The notes beneath the pieces were generated by a model that was given only the letters and a program-made list of their open reading frames with translations, did not search any database and had not been told where the DNA came from. DNA of 64,000 nt. Origin: Shewanella marisflavi. GTDB taxonomy: Bacteria; Pseudomonadota; Gammaproteobacteria; Enterobacterales; Shewanellaceae. This document shows, in pieces, positions 26,529-34,511 of the stretch; within the stretch, counting starts at the first letter, position 1, and every line of letters starts with the position of its first letter. A program made the position numbers and the translations under genes. Location of the stretch: the NCBI RefSeq assembly GCF_023283925.1, contig NZ_JAKIKX010000013.1, forward strand, positions 1 to 64,000, read 5' to 3'.

Positions 26529-27362
26529 TTGAACTGGTTGCGAGCAGTCGTTGGATTAGCGTTACTTGGTACCGCCACTGGCGCCTTAGCCGAGGTGAGT
26601 CTGAGTGGCAAGATGGAGCAGGGGGCGCTTATTCGCGGCCAAGCCCAGTCTGGGACTCAGATCTGGTTAAATGGTGAGCCGGTCAAGGTGAGTCCCGAGG
26701 GATTGTTTGCCTTCGGTTTCGAGCGACAAGCCCCGCTTGAGCAGCAACTCAAACTGGTCTATCCCGATGGCCTGACGCAGATCATGCCGCTCAAGATAAG
26801 CGAGAAGGCCTATAAGATCGACAAGGTTAATGGTATCGCTAAGAAGATCATGAAGCCTGATCCAAAGGCGCTGGAACGCGCGGCGAAAGATAGCAAGCAG
26901 GTTAAGGCCGCTCGGGAAACCTTCTCGAGCCAGACCGCCTTTTCACAGCCGTTTATCTGGCCTCTGACCGGGCGGATCTCAGGGGTGTATGGCAGTCAGC
27001 GGGTATATAACGGCAAGCCGGGCAATCCTCACTATGGTGTCGACGTGGCGGCGAAGACAGGCACAGTCGTCGTGGCGCCGGCCGATGGGATTGTTACGCT
27101 TTCTGTCCCCGATATGTTTTATTCTGGTGGGACGCTGATTATTGATCATGGCTATGGTGTGAGCTCAAGCTTCCTGCATCTGAGCAAGCTTTATGTCGAG
27201 CCGGGCACCCAGATTAAACAGGGTCAGCCAATCGCCGAGGTGGGGGCTACCGGTAGGGCGACGGGGCCGCATCTCGATTGGCGTCTTAACTGGTTTCAGA
27301 TGCGCCTCGATCCCGTCACAGTCGTGCCGCCCATGGCCAGCGTGGTAAAACAAGCCAAGTGA
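26529..27362 (+). CDS. Secreted M23-family (LytM) metallopeptidase
   Basis: 277 residues, starting at TTG 26529 behind AGGAG. A signal peptide ends around residue 21 (GALAE). Residues 25-100 form an Ig-like beta domain, and the peptidase spans about 140-260. Zinc and catalytic motifs are HYGVDVA (first His and Asp) and GPHLDWRL, where the canonical HxH reads HLD. That HxD form recurs in a subfamily of proteobacterial M23 proteins and may still bind metal. It probably cuts peptidoglycan cross-links or regulates amidases. Co-transcription with the pterin gene is likely (17-base gap), and a terminator follows. Confidence 0.88.
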   Translation: MNWLRAVVGLALLGTATGALAEVSLSGKMEQGALIRGQAQSGTQIWLNGEPVKVSPEGLFAFGFERQAPLEQQLKLVYPDGLTQIMPLKISEKAYKIDKVNGIAKKIMKPDPKALERAAKDSKQVKAARETFSSQTAFSQPFIWPLTGRISGVYGSQRVYNGKPGNPHYGVDVAAKTGTVVVAPADGIVTLSVPDMFYSGGTLIIDHGYGVSSSFLHLSKLYVEPGTQIKQGQPIAEVGATGRATGPHLDWRLNWFQMRLDPVTVVPPMASVVKQAK

Positions 27363-27391
27363 TCAGTGCCGTAACCGCGTGATATCACTAT

Positions 27392-27417
27392 AAAGCGACC
27401 TGAGGGTCGCTTTTTTT
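27392..27417 (+). terminator. Rho-independent terminator of the M23 gene
   Basis: AAAGCGACC / GGTCGCTTT stem with TGAG loop and seven T, about 30 bases after the M23 stop. Confidence 0.93.
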
Positions 27418-27451
27418 ATGGCATTTATTATCTCTATTTACCGTTTCGTCA

Positions 27452-27487
27452 CTTGGGTGATCGATACCCAAGGGGGTTACGTATCTT
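27452..27487 (+). promoter_or_regulatory. Candidate ECF-type promoter overlapping an inverted repeat
   Basis: TGATCG at 27458-27463 and TATCTT at 27482-27487 are separated by 18 bases, the same geometry as the candidate promoter at 28246. TGATC is the -35 core known for RpoE of the ChrR-controlled group. The -35 sits inside a perfect inverted repeat CTTGGGT / ACCCAAG (27452-27472, 7-base centre), which could be an operator. It would drive the LON-domain gene at 27607. No experimental support; inference from pattern. Confidence 0.4.
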
Positions 27488-27606
27488 TTGTATCAGGTTT
27501 AAAGACTTGAGTGCGCTAGGTCATTAACCGTTTAACTGTTAGTTCCTGATTTATAGGCCTCGACTCTTTAAGCACTAATTTATCAAGAGATAATCCGAGA
27601 GTAATT

Positions 27607-28248
27607 GTGATTAAAGACCATGATAGCCAATCGCCTCGAGAGGGGCGCCAGAGCCAAATACCTGCACCCGCGGCCGAGCAAACCTTGGCAGTGTTCCCTT
27701 TGCCGCTGTTTATCCTGCCAGGCGGCGTGCAGCGACTGAAAATCTTCGAGCAGCGTTATATCAACATGGTTGCCCAGGCCAGTCGTCAAGGGGGCTTTGT
27801 GATTGCTCGCTACGATAAGCAGTTTGCATTTAATGTCCCTAATTGGGGCACTAAGGTGGAGATAGTGGATTTCCACACCAGCGAAGACGGTCTCTTGGTG
27901 ATCGATGTTAAGGCTAAGCATCTGGTGAGCCTTGATGGCTTTTATCAGCAAGAGGATGGATTGTTGATGGCCAAAAGCCGCTACCGTGCTCACTGGCCAG
28001 ACGATAGTCCGCTGACGAGAAGCGGTGAGCTGGGCCAGGCGCTGCAAGAACTGTTTGCTCAGCATCCTCAGCTCGCTGAGCTGTACCCGCAACCACAATT
28101 TAAGCAACTGGATTGGGTCTGCGCTCGCTTTTTAGAGATATTGCCTTTATCTTTGAATGAGAAAGAGAAATTTATTTTGCCCGGCAGTTTTCGTCAGGCT
28201 AAGTCCTTTCTCGATACATTAATTTTGGGACAAGACAAAATTAATTGA
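27607..28248 (+). CDS. LON substrate-binding domain protein (no protease domain)
   Basis: 213 residues from GTG 27607. Residues about 25-200 form the Lon N-terminal (PUA-like) domain: VFPLPLFILPGGVQRLKIFEQRYINMV is the recognisable start, and PLSLNEKEKFI marks its end. ATPase and protease domains are absent. Such stand-alone proteins are assumed to bind protein substrates or partners, but no mechanism is established. The stop codon lies inside the candidate -35 of the sigma-factor promoter downstream, so the gene sits at the head of the ECF/photolyase block and may contribute to anti-sigma turnover; that last point is speculation. Confidence 0.88.
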   Translation: MIKDHDSQSPREGRQSQIPAPAAEQTLAVFPLPLFILPGGVQRLKIFEQRYINMVAQASRQGGFVIARYDKQFAFNVPNWGTKVEIVDFHTSEDGLLVIDVKAKHLVSLDGFYQQEDGLLMAKSRYRAHWPDDSPLTRSGELGQALQELFAQHPQLAELYPQPQFKQLDWVCARFLEILPLSLNEKEKFILPGSFRQAKSFLDTLILGQDKIN

Positions 28249-28275
28249 TCCTTGTCGCTTGCACCAACGTATTGC
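28246..28275 (+). promoter_or_regulatory. Candidate autoregulated ECF promoter of the sigma/ChrR operon
   Basis: TGATCC at 28246-28251, an 18-base spacer and TATTGC at 28270-28275 fit the -35 of ChrR-linked RpoE promoters (TGATCC) with an A/T-rich -10. Transcription would start near 28282, about 25 bases ahead of the sigma-factor ATG. ECF factors of this group generally activate their own operon. The -10 is only a partial match. Confidence 0.5.
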
Positions 28276-28305
28276 TCCTTAAGTTTGGGTCATACGTGAG
28301 TAGAG

Positions 28306-28944
28306 ATGCAGCAAATAACTAGTGCAAGCGCTCCAGATAAAGGGAGTGTAAAAATTAACAGTCACCTTGAGACGCAGGTGCCGGCCGAGCTGTCGAGCTG
28401 GCTCACATTAGTCGCTCAGACACGGGATAAACAGGCCTTTACCGAGCTGTTTCACTTTTTTGCACCCAAAATAAAACGCTTTGGGATTAAGCAGCTAGGC
28501 AACGAAGCCCAGGCAAGCGAACTGGTGCAAGAGACAATGAGCAATGTATGGCGCAAGGCTCATCTTTATGATGGCGACAAAGGCGCAGCGACCACTTGGG
28601 TCTATACCGTGATGCGCAACGCCGCATTCGATATGCTCAGGCGGGTAAAGGCGAAAGCCGAAATTAACCTGGGTGACGACATCTGGCCCCTAGAGCAGGC
28701 TCAAAGCCAGGTTCAAGAGGAGGTAGCAGAATTTTCCGATCACCTGATGGAAAAACAGATGCTTGCCTATGTTGACAGCCTTCCTGAAGCTCAACGTGCC
28801 GTGGTTAAAGGTGTGTACTATCAAGAGCTTTCCCAAGAGCAATTGGCACAACAGTTTGGTGTCCCCATTGGAACGATAAAGTCCAGACTAAGACTTGCCC
28901 TAGCGAAACTTAAACAGCAGATGGGAGACCAGCAGCATGATTAA
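28306..28944 (+). CDS. ECF-family RNA polymerase sigma factor (RpoE of the ChrR-controlled group)
   Basis: 212 residues. Region 2 spans about 45-115, with FTELFHFFAPKIKRF, the -10 recognition helix ELVQETMSNVWRKAHLYD and TWVYTVMRNAAFDMLRR. Region 4 spans about 150-205, with LPEAQRAVVKGVYYQELSQE and IGTIKSRLRLALAKL. The next gene encodes a ChrR zinc anti-sigma factor and overlaps by 8 bases, so this is the ECF group known in Rhodobacter to respond to singlet oxygen. It should drive the photolyase and lipid-modification genes downstream. Confidence 0.93.
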   Translation: MQQITSASAPDKGSVKINSHLETQVPAELSSWLTLVAQTRDKQAFTELFHFFAPKIKRFGIKQLGNEAQASELVQETMSNVWRKAHLYDGDKGAATTWVYTVMRNAAFDMLRRVKAKAEINLGDDIWPLEQAQSQVQEEVAEFSDHLMEKQMLAYVDSLPEAQRAVVKGVYYQELSQEQLAQQFGVPIGTIKSRLRLALAKLKQQMGDQQHD

Positions 28945-29698
28945 TTACCATCCCAACTCTGACGTCTTGGCGCAATTTGTCGCCGGTACCTTACCAGCTT
29001 CCGTATCCGTCGTGGTGGCCAGCCATGTAGAGCTTTGCGACCAGTGTAAACTGGCCGTGCAGGCTCTCACCGAGCAGGCCGCCATCGACGTCTTCGGCGA
29101 GATGACTGACGGGGTGACTGATGCGACTGAGCAGACCCAAGCCATAGAGGCGCTGTTTGATGACCTGGACAATTCATTGGGTTTTGAGGATTCATTGGGT
29201 GTAAGTAATTTAAATAGTTCCACTACAGTAGATGAGTTTGATGATTGCATCGCGGCCATCACGGCTCAGGAGAGTGACGACACTCGTCAGTTGCCACAAA
29301 CCGTCACCGAAATTGCTGTCGCTGGTCAACGTATCCCGCTGCCAGGGGCGCTGAAATCGATCGCCTTGAAAGAGTGGCAAGGACTTGGCAAGTTATCTCG
29401 CTCACGTCTGGCGCTGGATGATGGCGAACTCAGGATGAGCTTACTGCATATAGACAAAGGTGGCAGCGTACCTTGTCATACCCACAAAGGGTTTGAGATC
29501 ACTCTGCTGCTACAGGGTAGCTTTAGTGATGAGATGGGTGAATATCATAGAGGTGACTTCATCTGGCTTGATGGCGAACATACTCATCAACCCGTTACTC
29601 AAGAGGGGTGTGTCTGTCTGACGGTGTCCAGCGACGCCATTCATTTCACCCAGGGGATGAGTCAACTCTTAAACCCCATAGGACGATTTATCTACTAA
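28937..29698 (+). CDS. chrR: ChrR-type zinc anti-sigma factor with cupin domain
   Basis: 253 residues. The anti-sigma domain keeps the zinc ligands His5, His30, Cys34 and Cys37 (SHVELCDQC), the same pattern as Rhodobacter ChrR. The C-terminal cupin (about 130-250) has His181, His183 and Glu187 (PCHTHKGFE) and a late histidine in GEHTHQP (215-217), fitting its second zinc site. Between them lies an acidic linker of about 60 residues that makes the protein longer than the roughly 213-residue Rhodobacter ChrR. It should hold the sigma factor inactive until singlet oxygen destabilises the complex. The start overlaps the sigma gene. Confidence 0.93.
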   Translation: MINYHPNSDVLAQFVAGTLPASVSVVVASHVELCDQCKLAVQALTEQAAIDVFGEMTDGVTDATEQTQAIEALFDDLDNSLGFEDSLGVSNLNSSTTVDEFDDCIAAITAQESDDTRQLPQTVTEIAVAGQRIPLPGALKSIALKEWQGLGKLSRSRLALDDGELRMSLLHIDKGGSVPCHTHKGFEITLLLQGSFSDEMGEYHRGDFIWLDGEHTHQPVTQEGCVCLTVSSDAIHFTQGMSQLLNPIGRFIY

Positions 29699-29734
29699 TC
29701 TCTGATAAGGCCCAATGTGCTAAGTGGAGGAGCC

Positions 29735-30679
29735 ATGACAAAAAAGTTAAAGATTGGCATTAGTGCCTGCGTGATGGGAGAGCCGGTGCGTTTTGACAGA
29801 GGCCATAAGAGATCAGGCTTTTGTATGGAGCAGTTGGCTGATTTTGCCGAATTTAAGCCAGTTTGTCCCGAGATGGCCATTGGCCTGCCGGTGCCCAGAC
29901 CGACGATAAGGCAGATCATCAGAGACAATATTATTACTGTCTCTCGCCCTGACGGCAGCGGAGATGTCACAGAAGACTTGAAGGCTTTTGGTGCTAAAGC
30001 GGCCCAAGGCTATAAGGGGTTAGCGGGTTTCGTGTTTTGTGCCAAGAGCCCAAGCTGCGGCATGGAGCGGGTTAAGGTGTATCACCACCACGGTAAAGGC
30101 TCTGAGTCTACCGGCGTGGGGATATTTGCCGAGCAGGTGATGAAGGCTAACCCCTTGTTACCCTGTGAAGAAAATGGCCGCCTGAACGACCCCATTATTC
30201 GGGAAAACTTCACGACACGTATCTTTACTTATCAGAAGTGGTTGGATCTGCAGGCTGAGGGGATCACCCGTCATAAGCTTATTCAGTTTCACAGTGCCCA
30301 CAAATATCTGGTAATGAGCCATCATGTGGAGAGTTATCGTGCCTTGGGACGCCTGTTGGCGCGAGCCGATATCAGCATCGAGGAGCAAGCACAGCGTTAT
30401 ATCTCTGGCCTGATGGAAGCGCTCAAGCACAAGGCATCCCGTCGTAGTCACACCAATACACTGCAGCATCTACAAGGCTATTTTAAGCGTCAACTCGATG
30501 AGAAGAAGCGCCATGAACTGACCCAGGAGATCGCCGCCTATCGTGAGGGGCTGACGCCGTTGCTGGTGCCTTTGACACTGATCAAGCACTATCTGATTGA
30601 GTTTCCTAATGAGTATCTGCAGCAGCAGACTTACCTGAACCCTCATCCTAAGGAGTTGAGATTGAGGTATGGCTATTGA
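29735..30679 (+). CDS. DUF523-DUF1722 protein
   Basis: 314 residues from ATG 29735, behind GGAGGAG; an upstream in-frame GTG at 29717 is unlikely. The N-terminal about 145 residues are DUF523, with SACVMGEPVRFDRGHKR, VCPEMAIGLPVPRP and the cysteine-bearing KSPSCGMERVK. The rest is DUF1722 (HSAHKYLVMSHH, QGYFKRQL). Function is not established; the family is repeatedly found next to photolyase genes, suggesting a role in light or photoproduct stress. The photolyase start overlaps its stop. Confidence 0.9.
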   Translation: MTKKLKIGISACVMGEPVRFDRGHKRSGFCMEQLADFAEFKPVCPEMAIGLPVPRPTIRQIIRDNIITVSRPDGSGDVTEDLKAFGAKAAQGYKGLAGFVFCAKSPSCGMERVKVYHHHGKGSESTGVGIFAEQVMKANPLLPCEENGRLNDPIIRENFTTRIFTYQKWLDLQAEGITRHKLIQFHSAHKYLVMSHHVESYRALGRLLARADISIEEQAQRYISGLMEALKHKASRRSHTNTLQHLQGYFKRQLDEKKRHELTQEIAAYREGLTPLLVPLTLIKHYLIEFPNEYLQQQTYLNPHPKELRLRYGY

Positions 30680-32082
30680 GTGCACTATTGTGGCTGAGGC
30701 GAGATTTTCGCGTCCATGATAACCCAGCCTTGACCGAGGCGTTGAGGCTGGGAGTGAAACAGGCACTCTTTATCGCGACCCCGGGCCAGTGGCAACACCA
30801 TGACATGGCGCCGATAAAGGTCGATCTTATTCGTCGCCATCTTGCTCTGATGGCAAGTCAGTTAAAAGAGTATGGTATCGCGCTACAGGTGCTCACCGCG
30901 GCTGATTATACGCAGCAGGTAAACTTGCTTAACGACTTTTGTCAACGCCAGGGGATAAAGCTGCTGCTGGCCAACAGCGAACCTGAACTCGATGAGGTGA
31001 TACGAGACAAGCAGCTGTTGGATACAGGCCTGGACCTAAGGTTGTGGCAAAACGATACTATCTTGCCCCCGGGGAGCGTACGCAACCAGCAGGGAGAGAT
31101 GTTCAAGGTCTTTACCCCCTTTAAGAAGGCCTGGCTCAAGCATGTCACAAGTTCCGGCATTGAGTGTCTACCAACGCCAGCTAAACCCTCAACCCCTGTT
31201 TTGCAGACCACCCCTGATCTTACTCTTGAGTCGATTGAGTTTGACTATCCCAAGGTAGATTCGAGTCGTTGGCCAGATAGTGCTCAGGTGATGGAGAACC
31301 TGTTACCGAGTTTCTGGGAAGACAAACTGCTCGATTATGCTGAGCGGCGGGATTTTCCAGCTATCAAGGGCACTTCAGGACTTTCTCCCTATCTGGCGAT
31401 TGGCGCGATTAGCCCACGCTGGTTGGCATTGCAACTGGTGCAGCGCCACCCTGAGGTGATCTATGACATGCAGCATGGGGCCTTTAGTTGGCTTAATGAG
31501 TTGATCTGGCGTGACTTTTATAAGCATCTGCTGTTTCACTTTCCTGAGCTTATCAAGGGCAAAAGTTTTCAGCCCAAGTATCAGTCGCTGCCTTGGCCCA
31601 ATAACCAGGCTCACTTTCAGGCTTGGTGCGAAGGTCGCACAGGTTATCCCATTGTGGACGCGGCGATGAAACAGCTTCGACACACCGGCTGGATGCACAA
31701 TCGACTGCGCATGATAGTGGCTAGCTTTTTGACTAAACACCTGCTGGTGGATTGGCACTGGGGTGAACGTTTCTTTATGCAGCATCTCATTGACGGTGAT
31801 TTCAGTGCCAATAACGGCGGTTGGCAGTGGGCTGCAAGTACAGGTTGTGATGCTCAGCCTTACTTTAGGATCTTTAATCCCATTACTCAGAGTCAGAAAT
31901 TTGATCCTCAAGGTCAGTTTATTCGTAAGTATCTACCAGAGCTTAATGATGTGCCGGATAAGCAGATTCACTTTCCCCATGAATATTTAGAGAGTCAGGG
32001 AAAGATGGGTATCTACCCGGCGCCGATAGTCGATCACAAGGCGGCGCGCTTGCGGGCCTTAGCCTTTTATAAAGTGGAATAG
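30676..32082 (+). CDS. phrB: Deoxyribodipyrimidine photolyase (class I CPD type)
   Basis: 468 residues. Starts at TTG 30676, overlapping the TGA of the DUF523 gene, with GAGG 8 bases before. The N-terminal antenna domain begins LLWLRRDFRVHDNPAL. The C-terminal FAD domain has GLSPYLAIGAISPR, WRDFYKHLLFHFP, GRTGYPIVDAAMKQL, WMHNRLRMIVASFLTKHLL and NGGWQWAASTGCDAQPYFRIFNP, all conserved in light-driven CPD repair enzymes. It splits cyclobutane pyrimidine dimers with blue light. Placement in the ECF/ChrR operon means it is probably induced by light-generated singlet oxygen. Confidence 0.95.
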   Translation: MSALLWLRRDFRVHDNPALTEALRLGVKQALFIATPGQWQHHDMAPIKVDLIRRHLALMASQLKEYGIALQVLTAADYTQQVNLLNDFCQRQGIKLLLANSEPELDEVIRDKQLLDTGLDLRLWQNDTILPPGSVRNQQGEMFKVFTPFKKAWLKHVTSSGIECLPTPAKPSTPVLQTTPDLTLESIEFDYPKVDSSRWPDSAQVMENLLPSFWEDKLLDYAERRDFPAIKGTSGLSPYLAIGAISPRWLALQLVQRHPEVIYDMQHGAFSWLNELIWRDFYKHLLFHFPELIKGKSFQPKYQSLPWPNNQAHFQAWCEGRTGYPIVDAAMKQLRHTGWMHNRLRMIVASFLTKHLLVDWHWGERFFMQHLIDGDFSANNGGWQWAASTGCDAQPYFRIFNPITQSQKFDPQGQFIRKYLPELNDVPDKQIHFPHEYLESQGKMGIYPAPIVDHKAARLRALAFYKVE

Positions 32083-32095
32083 GAAAATAAAGACG

Positions 32096-32527
32096 ATGAC
32101 GCAGGCATTATGGTTACAAAACTTTATCGCCGTGTATGGCGAACTGGGGACAGATAACCTGGAGGCGCTGCGTCAGGTCTATCATCCCGAGGTTGAATTT
32201 GTCGATCCTCTCCATAATCTCAAGGGGCTAGAGGAGTTGCTGGACTATTTTGACGGTCTCTATTTGCAGGTGGTCAGCTGTGATTTCACTATCGATCATG
32301 TCATCGAGCAACAAAGTGAAGCCGCTGTCTACTGGACCATGACGTTTAGGCACAAGCAATTAAACGCAAGCCAACCTATTGAGGTGGAAGGGCATTCACG
32401 ACTCGGCGCCAAAGATAATAAGGTGATCTACCACAGGGACTATTTTGATTTGGGCACCATGCTGTATGAGCACCTGCCCGTGTTAGGTAGCATTATTCTT
32501 GCGGTCAAGCGCCGAGCAGTCAAATAG
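32096..32527 (+). CDS. SnoaL/NTF2-like protein
   Basis: 143 residues with the cone-shaped NTF2 fold pattern: LEALRQVYHPEVEFVDPLHNLKGLEELLDYF at the start, then beta strands with YWTMTFRH and VEGHSRLGAKDNKVIYHRDYFD. Such proteins can be small hydrolases or isomerases, or ligand-binding subunits. Its conserved place in sigma/ChrR-photolyase operons suggests action on an oxidised or unsaturated lipid, but this is inference. It starts 13 bases after phrB and ends 8 bases before the SDR gene. Confidence 0.85.
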   Translation: MTQALWLQNFIAVYGELGTDNLEALRQVYHPEVEFVDPLHNLKGLEELLDYFDGLYLQVVSCDFTIDHVIEQQSEAAVYWTMTFRHKQLNASQPIEVEGHSRLGAKDNKVIYHRDYFDLGTMLYEHLPVLGSIILAVKRRAVK

Positions 32528-32535
32528 GGGATCAG

Positions 32536-33255
32536 ATGATGAATGTAATGATCACTGGCGCCACTTCTGGCATAGGGCAGCAGTTAGCTTTGGCTTACGC
32601 CAAAGCGGGCGATAAGGTACTGGCCTGCGGCCGTAGTCAGGCCAAACTTGCCACCCTCACGGCGAGCCAGCCCAATATCAGTGGTTTGTGTTTCGATCTG
32701 CTGCAATATGATAGTTACCCTCAGCCCGATCCTAGTCAGGGGCCGCTGGATCTCTTGATCCTTAACGCTGGTGATTGTGAGTACATAGACGATGCACTCA
32801 ACTTTGATGCAGAGCGTTTCGACAAGATAATCAATATTAACCTTATCTCTATAGGCTATGCGTTACAGGCGTGGCTGCCATTAATGGCACCCGGTGGTCG
32901 TTTGGTGCTGATAAGCTCCAGCGCACAACTGCTGGCCCTGCCGCGTGCCGAGGCTTATGGTGCCTCTAAGGCGGGACTGAGTTATCTGGCCAGAGTGTTG
33001 GCAATCGATTTGGCAAAACATGATATTGCCGTAACCCTAGTACACCCAGGGTTTGTTCAGACTCCGCTGACGGATCGTAATACCTTTGCTATGCCGATGA
33101 TCATCAGCGCCGAGTCGGCTGCCGAAACCATTGTACGAGGCATTGCCAAGGGCAAGAGCGAGATCCGCTTCCCACGCCTGTTTGTATTTATGATGCGCCT
33201 GCTTGCGCTGCTACCTTTCCCTCTCTGGCGCCGTCTGGCATTAAGGATGGTATAA
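32536..33255 (+). CDS. Short-chain dehydrogenase/reductase
   Basis: 239 residues. The nucleotide-binding motif TGATSGIG lies at 7-14, NAG at 77-79, the catalytic serine in LISSSAQ near 127-129, and Tyr141/Lys145 in YGASK. The C-terminal helix is hydrophobic (LLALLPFPLWRRL), pointing to membrane association. It likely oxidises or reduces an alcohol/carbonyl, possibly on a lipid, given the surrounding lipid-modification genes. It sits in the ECF/ChrR operon and is followed after two bases by the amine-oxidase-like gene. Confidence 0.92.
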   Translation: MMNVMITGATSGIGQQLALAYAKAGDKVLACGRSQAKLATLTASQPNISGLCFDLLQYDSYPQPDPSQGPLDLLILNAGDCEYIDDALNFDAERFDKIININLISIGYALQAWLPLMAPGGRLVLISSSAQLLALPRAEAYGASKAGLSYLARVLAIDLAKHDIAVTLVHPGFVQTPLTDRNTFAMPMIISAESAAETIVRGIAKGKSEIRFPRLFVFMMRLLALLPFPLWRRLALRMV

Positions 33256-33257
33256 CA

Positions 33258-34511
33258 ATGAAAAAAATTGCCATTATTGGCTCTGGGATCTCAGGGTTAA
33301 CCTGTGCCTATCTCTTGGATAAACATTATGAGGTGACCCTGTTCGAGCATAACGATTATGTTGGTGGCCATACCGCCACAGTGGACCTGCATCACCAAGG
33401 GCGGGACTATGCCATCGACACAGGCTTTATCGTGTTTAATGACAGAACATATCCCCATTTCAATCGACTACTGGAGATGTTGGGAATAAGCGGTCAGCCC
33501 ACAGAGATGAGCTTTAGTGTCCATAACAGACAGAGCGGATTTGAGTACAATGGCCACGGGTTGAACTCGCTGTTTGCTCAGCGCCGTAACCTGTTTCGTC
33601 CCCGTTTCTGGCGCTTGATCCGTGAGATATTAAAATTCAATGCCCTTTGTAAGCAAAGTTATGCCGATAACGATATTCCTGAGGGAATGCGTCTGGGCGA
33701 ATTTTTGCAGTTGCATGGCTTTTCCCGTTTCTTCTGTGAACATTACATCTTGCCCATGGGGGCAGCGATTTGGTCCACCAGTCTGGCCGAGATGGAACAG
33801 TTTGAGCTGAAGTTTTTTATTCGTTTTTTCTACAACCATGGCCTGCTCAATATCAGTGACAGACCCCAGTGGTACGTGGTCCCTGGTGGCTCGCGCCAAT
33901 ATGTTAAGGCGATTCTGGCAAGCCTTTCACAGCCGGTGCGCCTCAATAGCCGTATCGACAAGGTGACACGCCAAGACGATAGCGTCCAGCTTTTGATGGC
34001 ATCGGGCGAGTCACATGAGTTTGATGAGGTGATCTTTGCCTGTCACTCGGACCAAGCTTTGGCCCTGCTGGGAGATGCCAGTGAAGCCGAAAAAGCTGTC
34101 TTGGGCGCAATTCCCTATAGTCGCAACGAGGTGGTGCTGCACACGGATGTTGGCATGTTGCCCAATCGGCCCTTAGCCTGGGCAAGCTGGAATTATCGGC
34201 TGGACGATAATGTCAGTCGCCCGGCCTGCGTCACCTACAACATGAATATTTTACAGGGCATAGACAGCGACACCACCTTCTGCGTCACCCTTAATCAGAG
34301 TGAGGAGATTGACCAGAGCAAGGTGCTGAGAAGCTTTGTCTATCACCACCCTGTGCTGAACGAGGCCAGCTGCCGAGCTCAACAAAGACGTCAGGAGATC
34401 TGCGGCCAGCATCATACCCATTTTGTTGGGGCCTATTGGTATAACGGCTTCCATGAAGATGGGGTGCGTAGTGCCTTGGATGTGACCAAACGCTTTGGCA
34501 TGACCCTATGA
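33258..34511 (+). CDS. FAD-dependent amine oxidase-like protein
   Basis: 417 residues. The dinucleotide-binding motif IIGSGISGLTCAYLL lies at 6-20, followed by YVGGHTATVDL, which contacts FAD in amine-oxidase/desaturase flavoproteins, and TGFIVFNDRTYPHF. The C-terminal region has HFVGAYWYNGFHEDGVRSA, the usual FAD-closing segment. Members in this genomic setting are thought to act on fatty acyl chains, together with DUF1365 and CFA-synthase-like enzymes, rather than on amines. Its stop overlaps the next start by 4 bases (ATGA). Confidence 0.9.
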   Translation: MKKIAIIGSGISGLTCAYLLDKHYEVTLFEHNDYVGGHTATVDLHHQGRDYAIDTGFIVFNDRTYPHFNRLLEMLGISGQPTEMSFSVHNRQSGFEYNGHGLNSLFAQRRNLFRPRFWRLIREILKFNALCKQSYADNDIPEGMRLGEFLQLHGFSRFFCEHYILPMGAAIWSTSLAEMEQFELKFFIRFFYNHGLLNISDRPQWYVVPGGSRQYVKAILASLSQPVRLNSRIDKVTRQDDSVQLLMASGESHEFDEVIFACHSDQALALLGDASEAEKAVLGAIPYSRNEVVLHTDVGMLPNRPLAWASWNYRLDDNVSRPACVTYNMNILQGIDSDTTFCVTLNQSEEIDQSKVLRSFVYHHPVLNEASCRAQQRRQEICGQHHTHFVGAYWYNGFHEDGVRSALDVTKRFGMTL

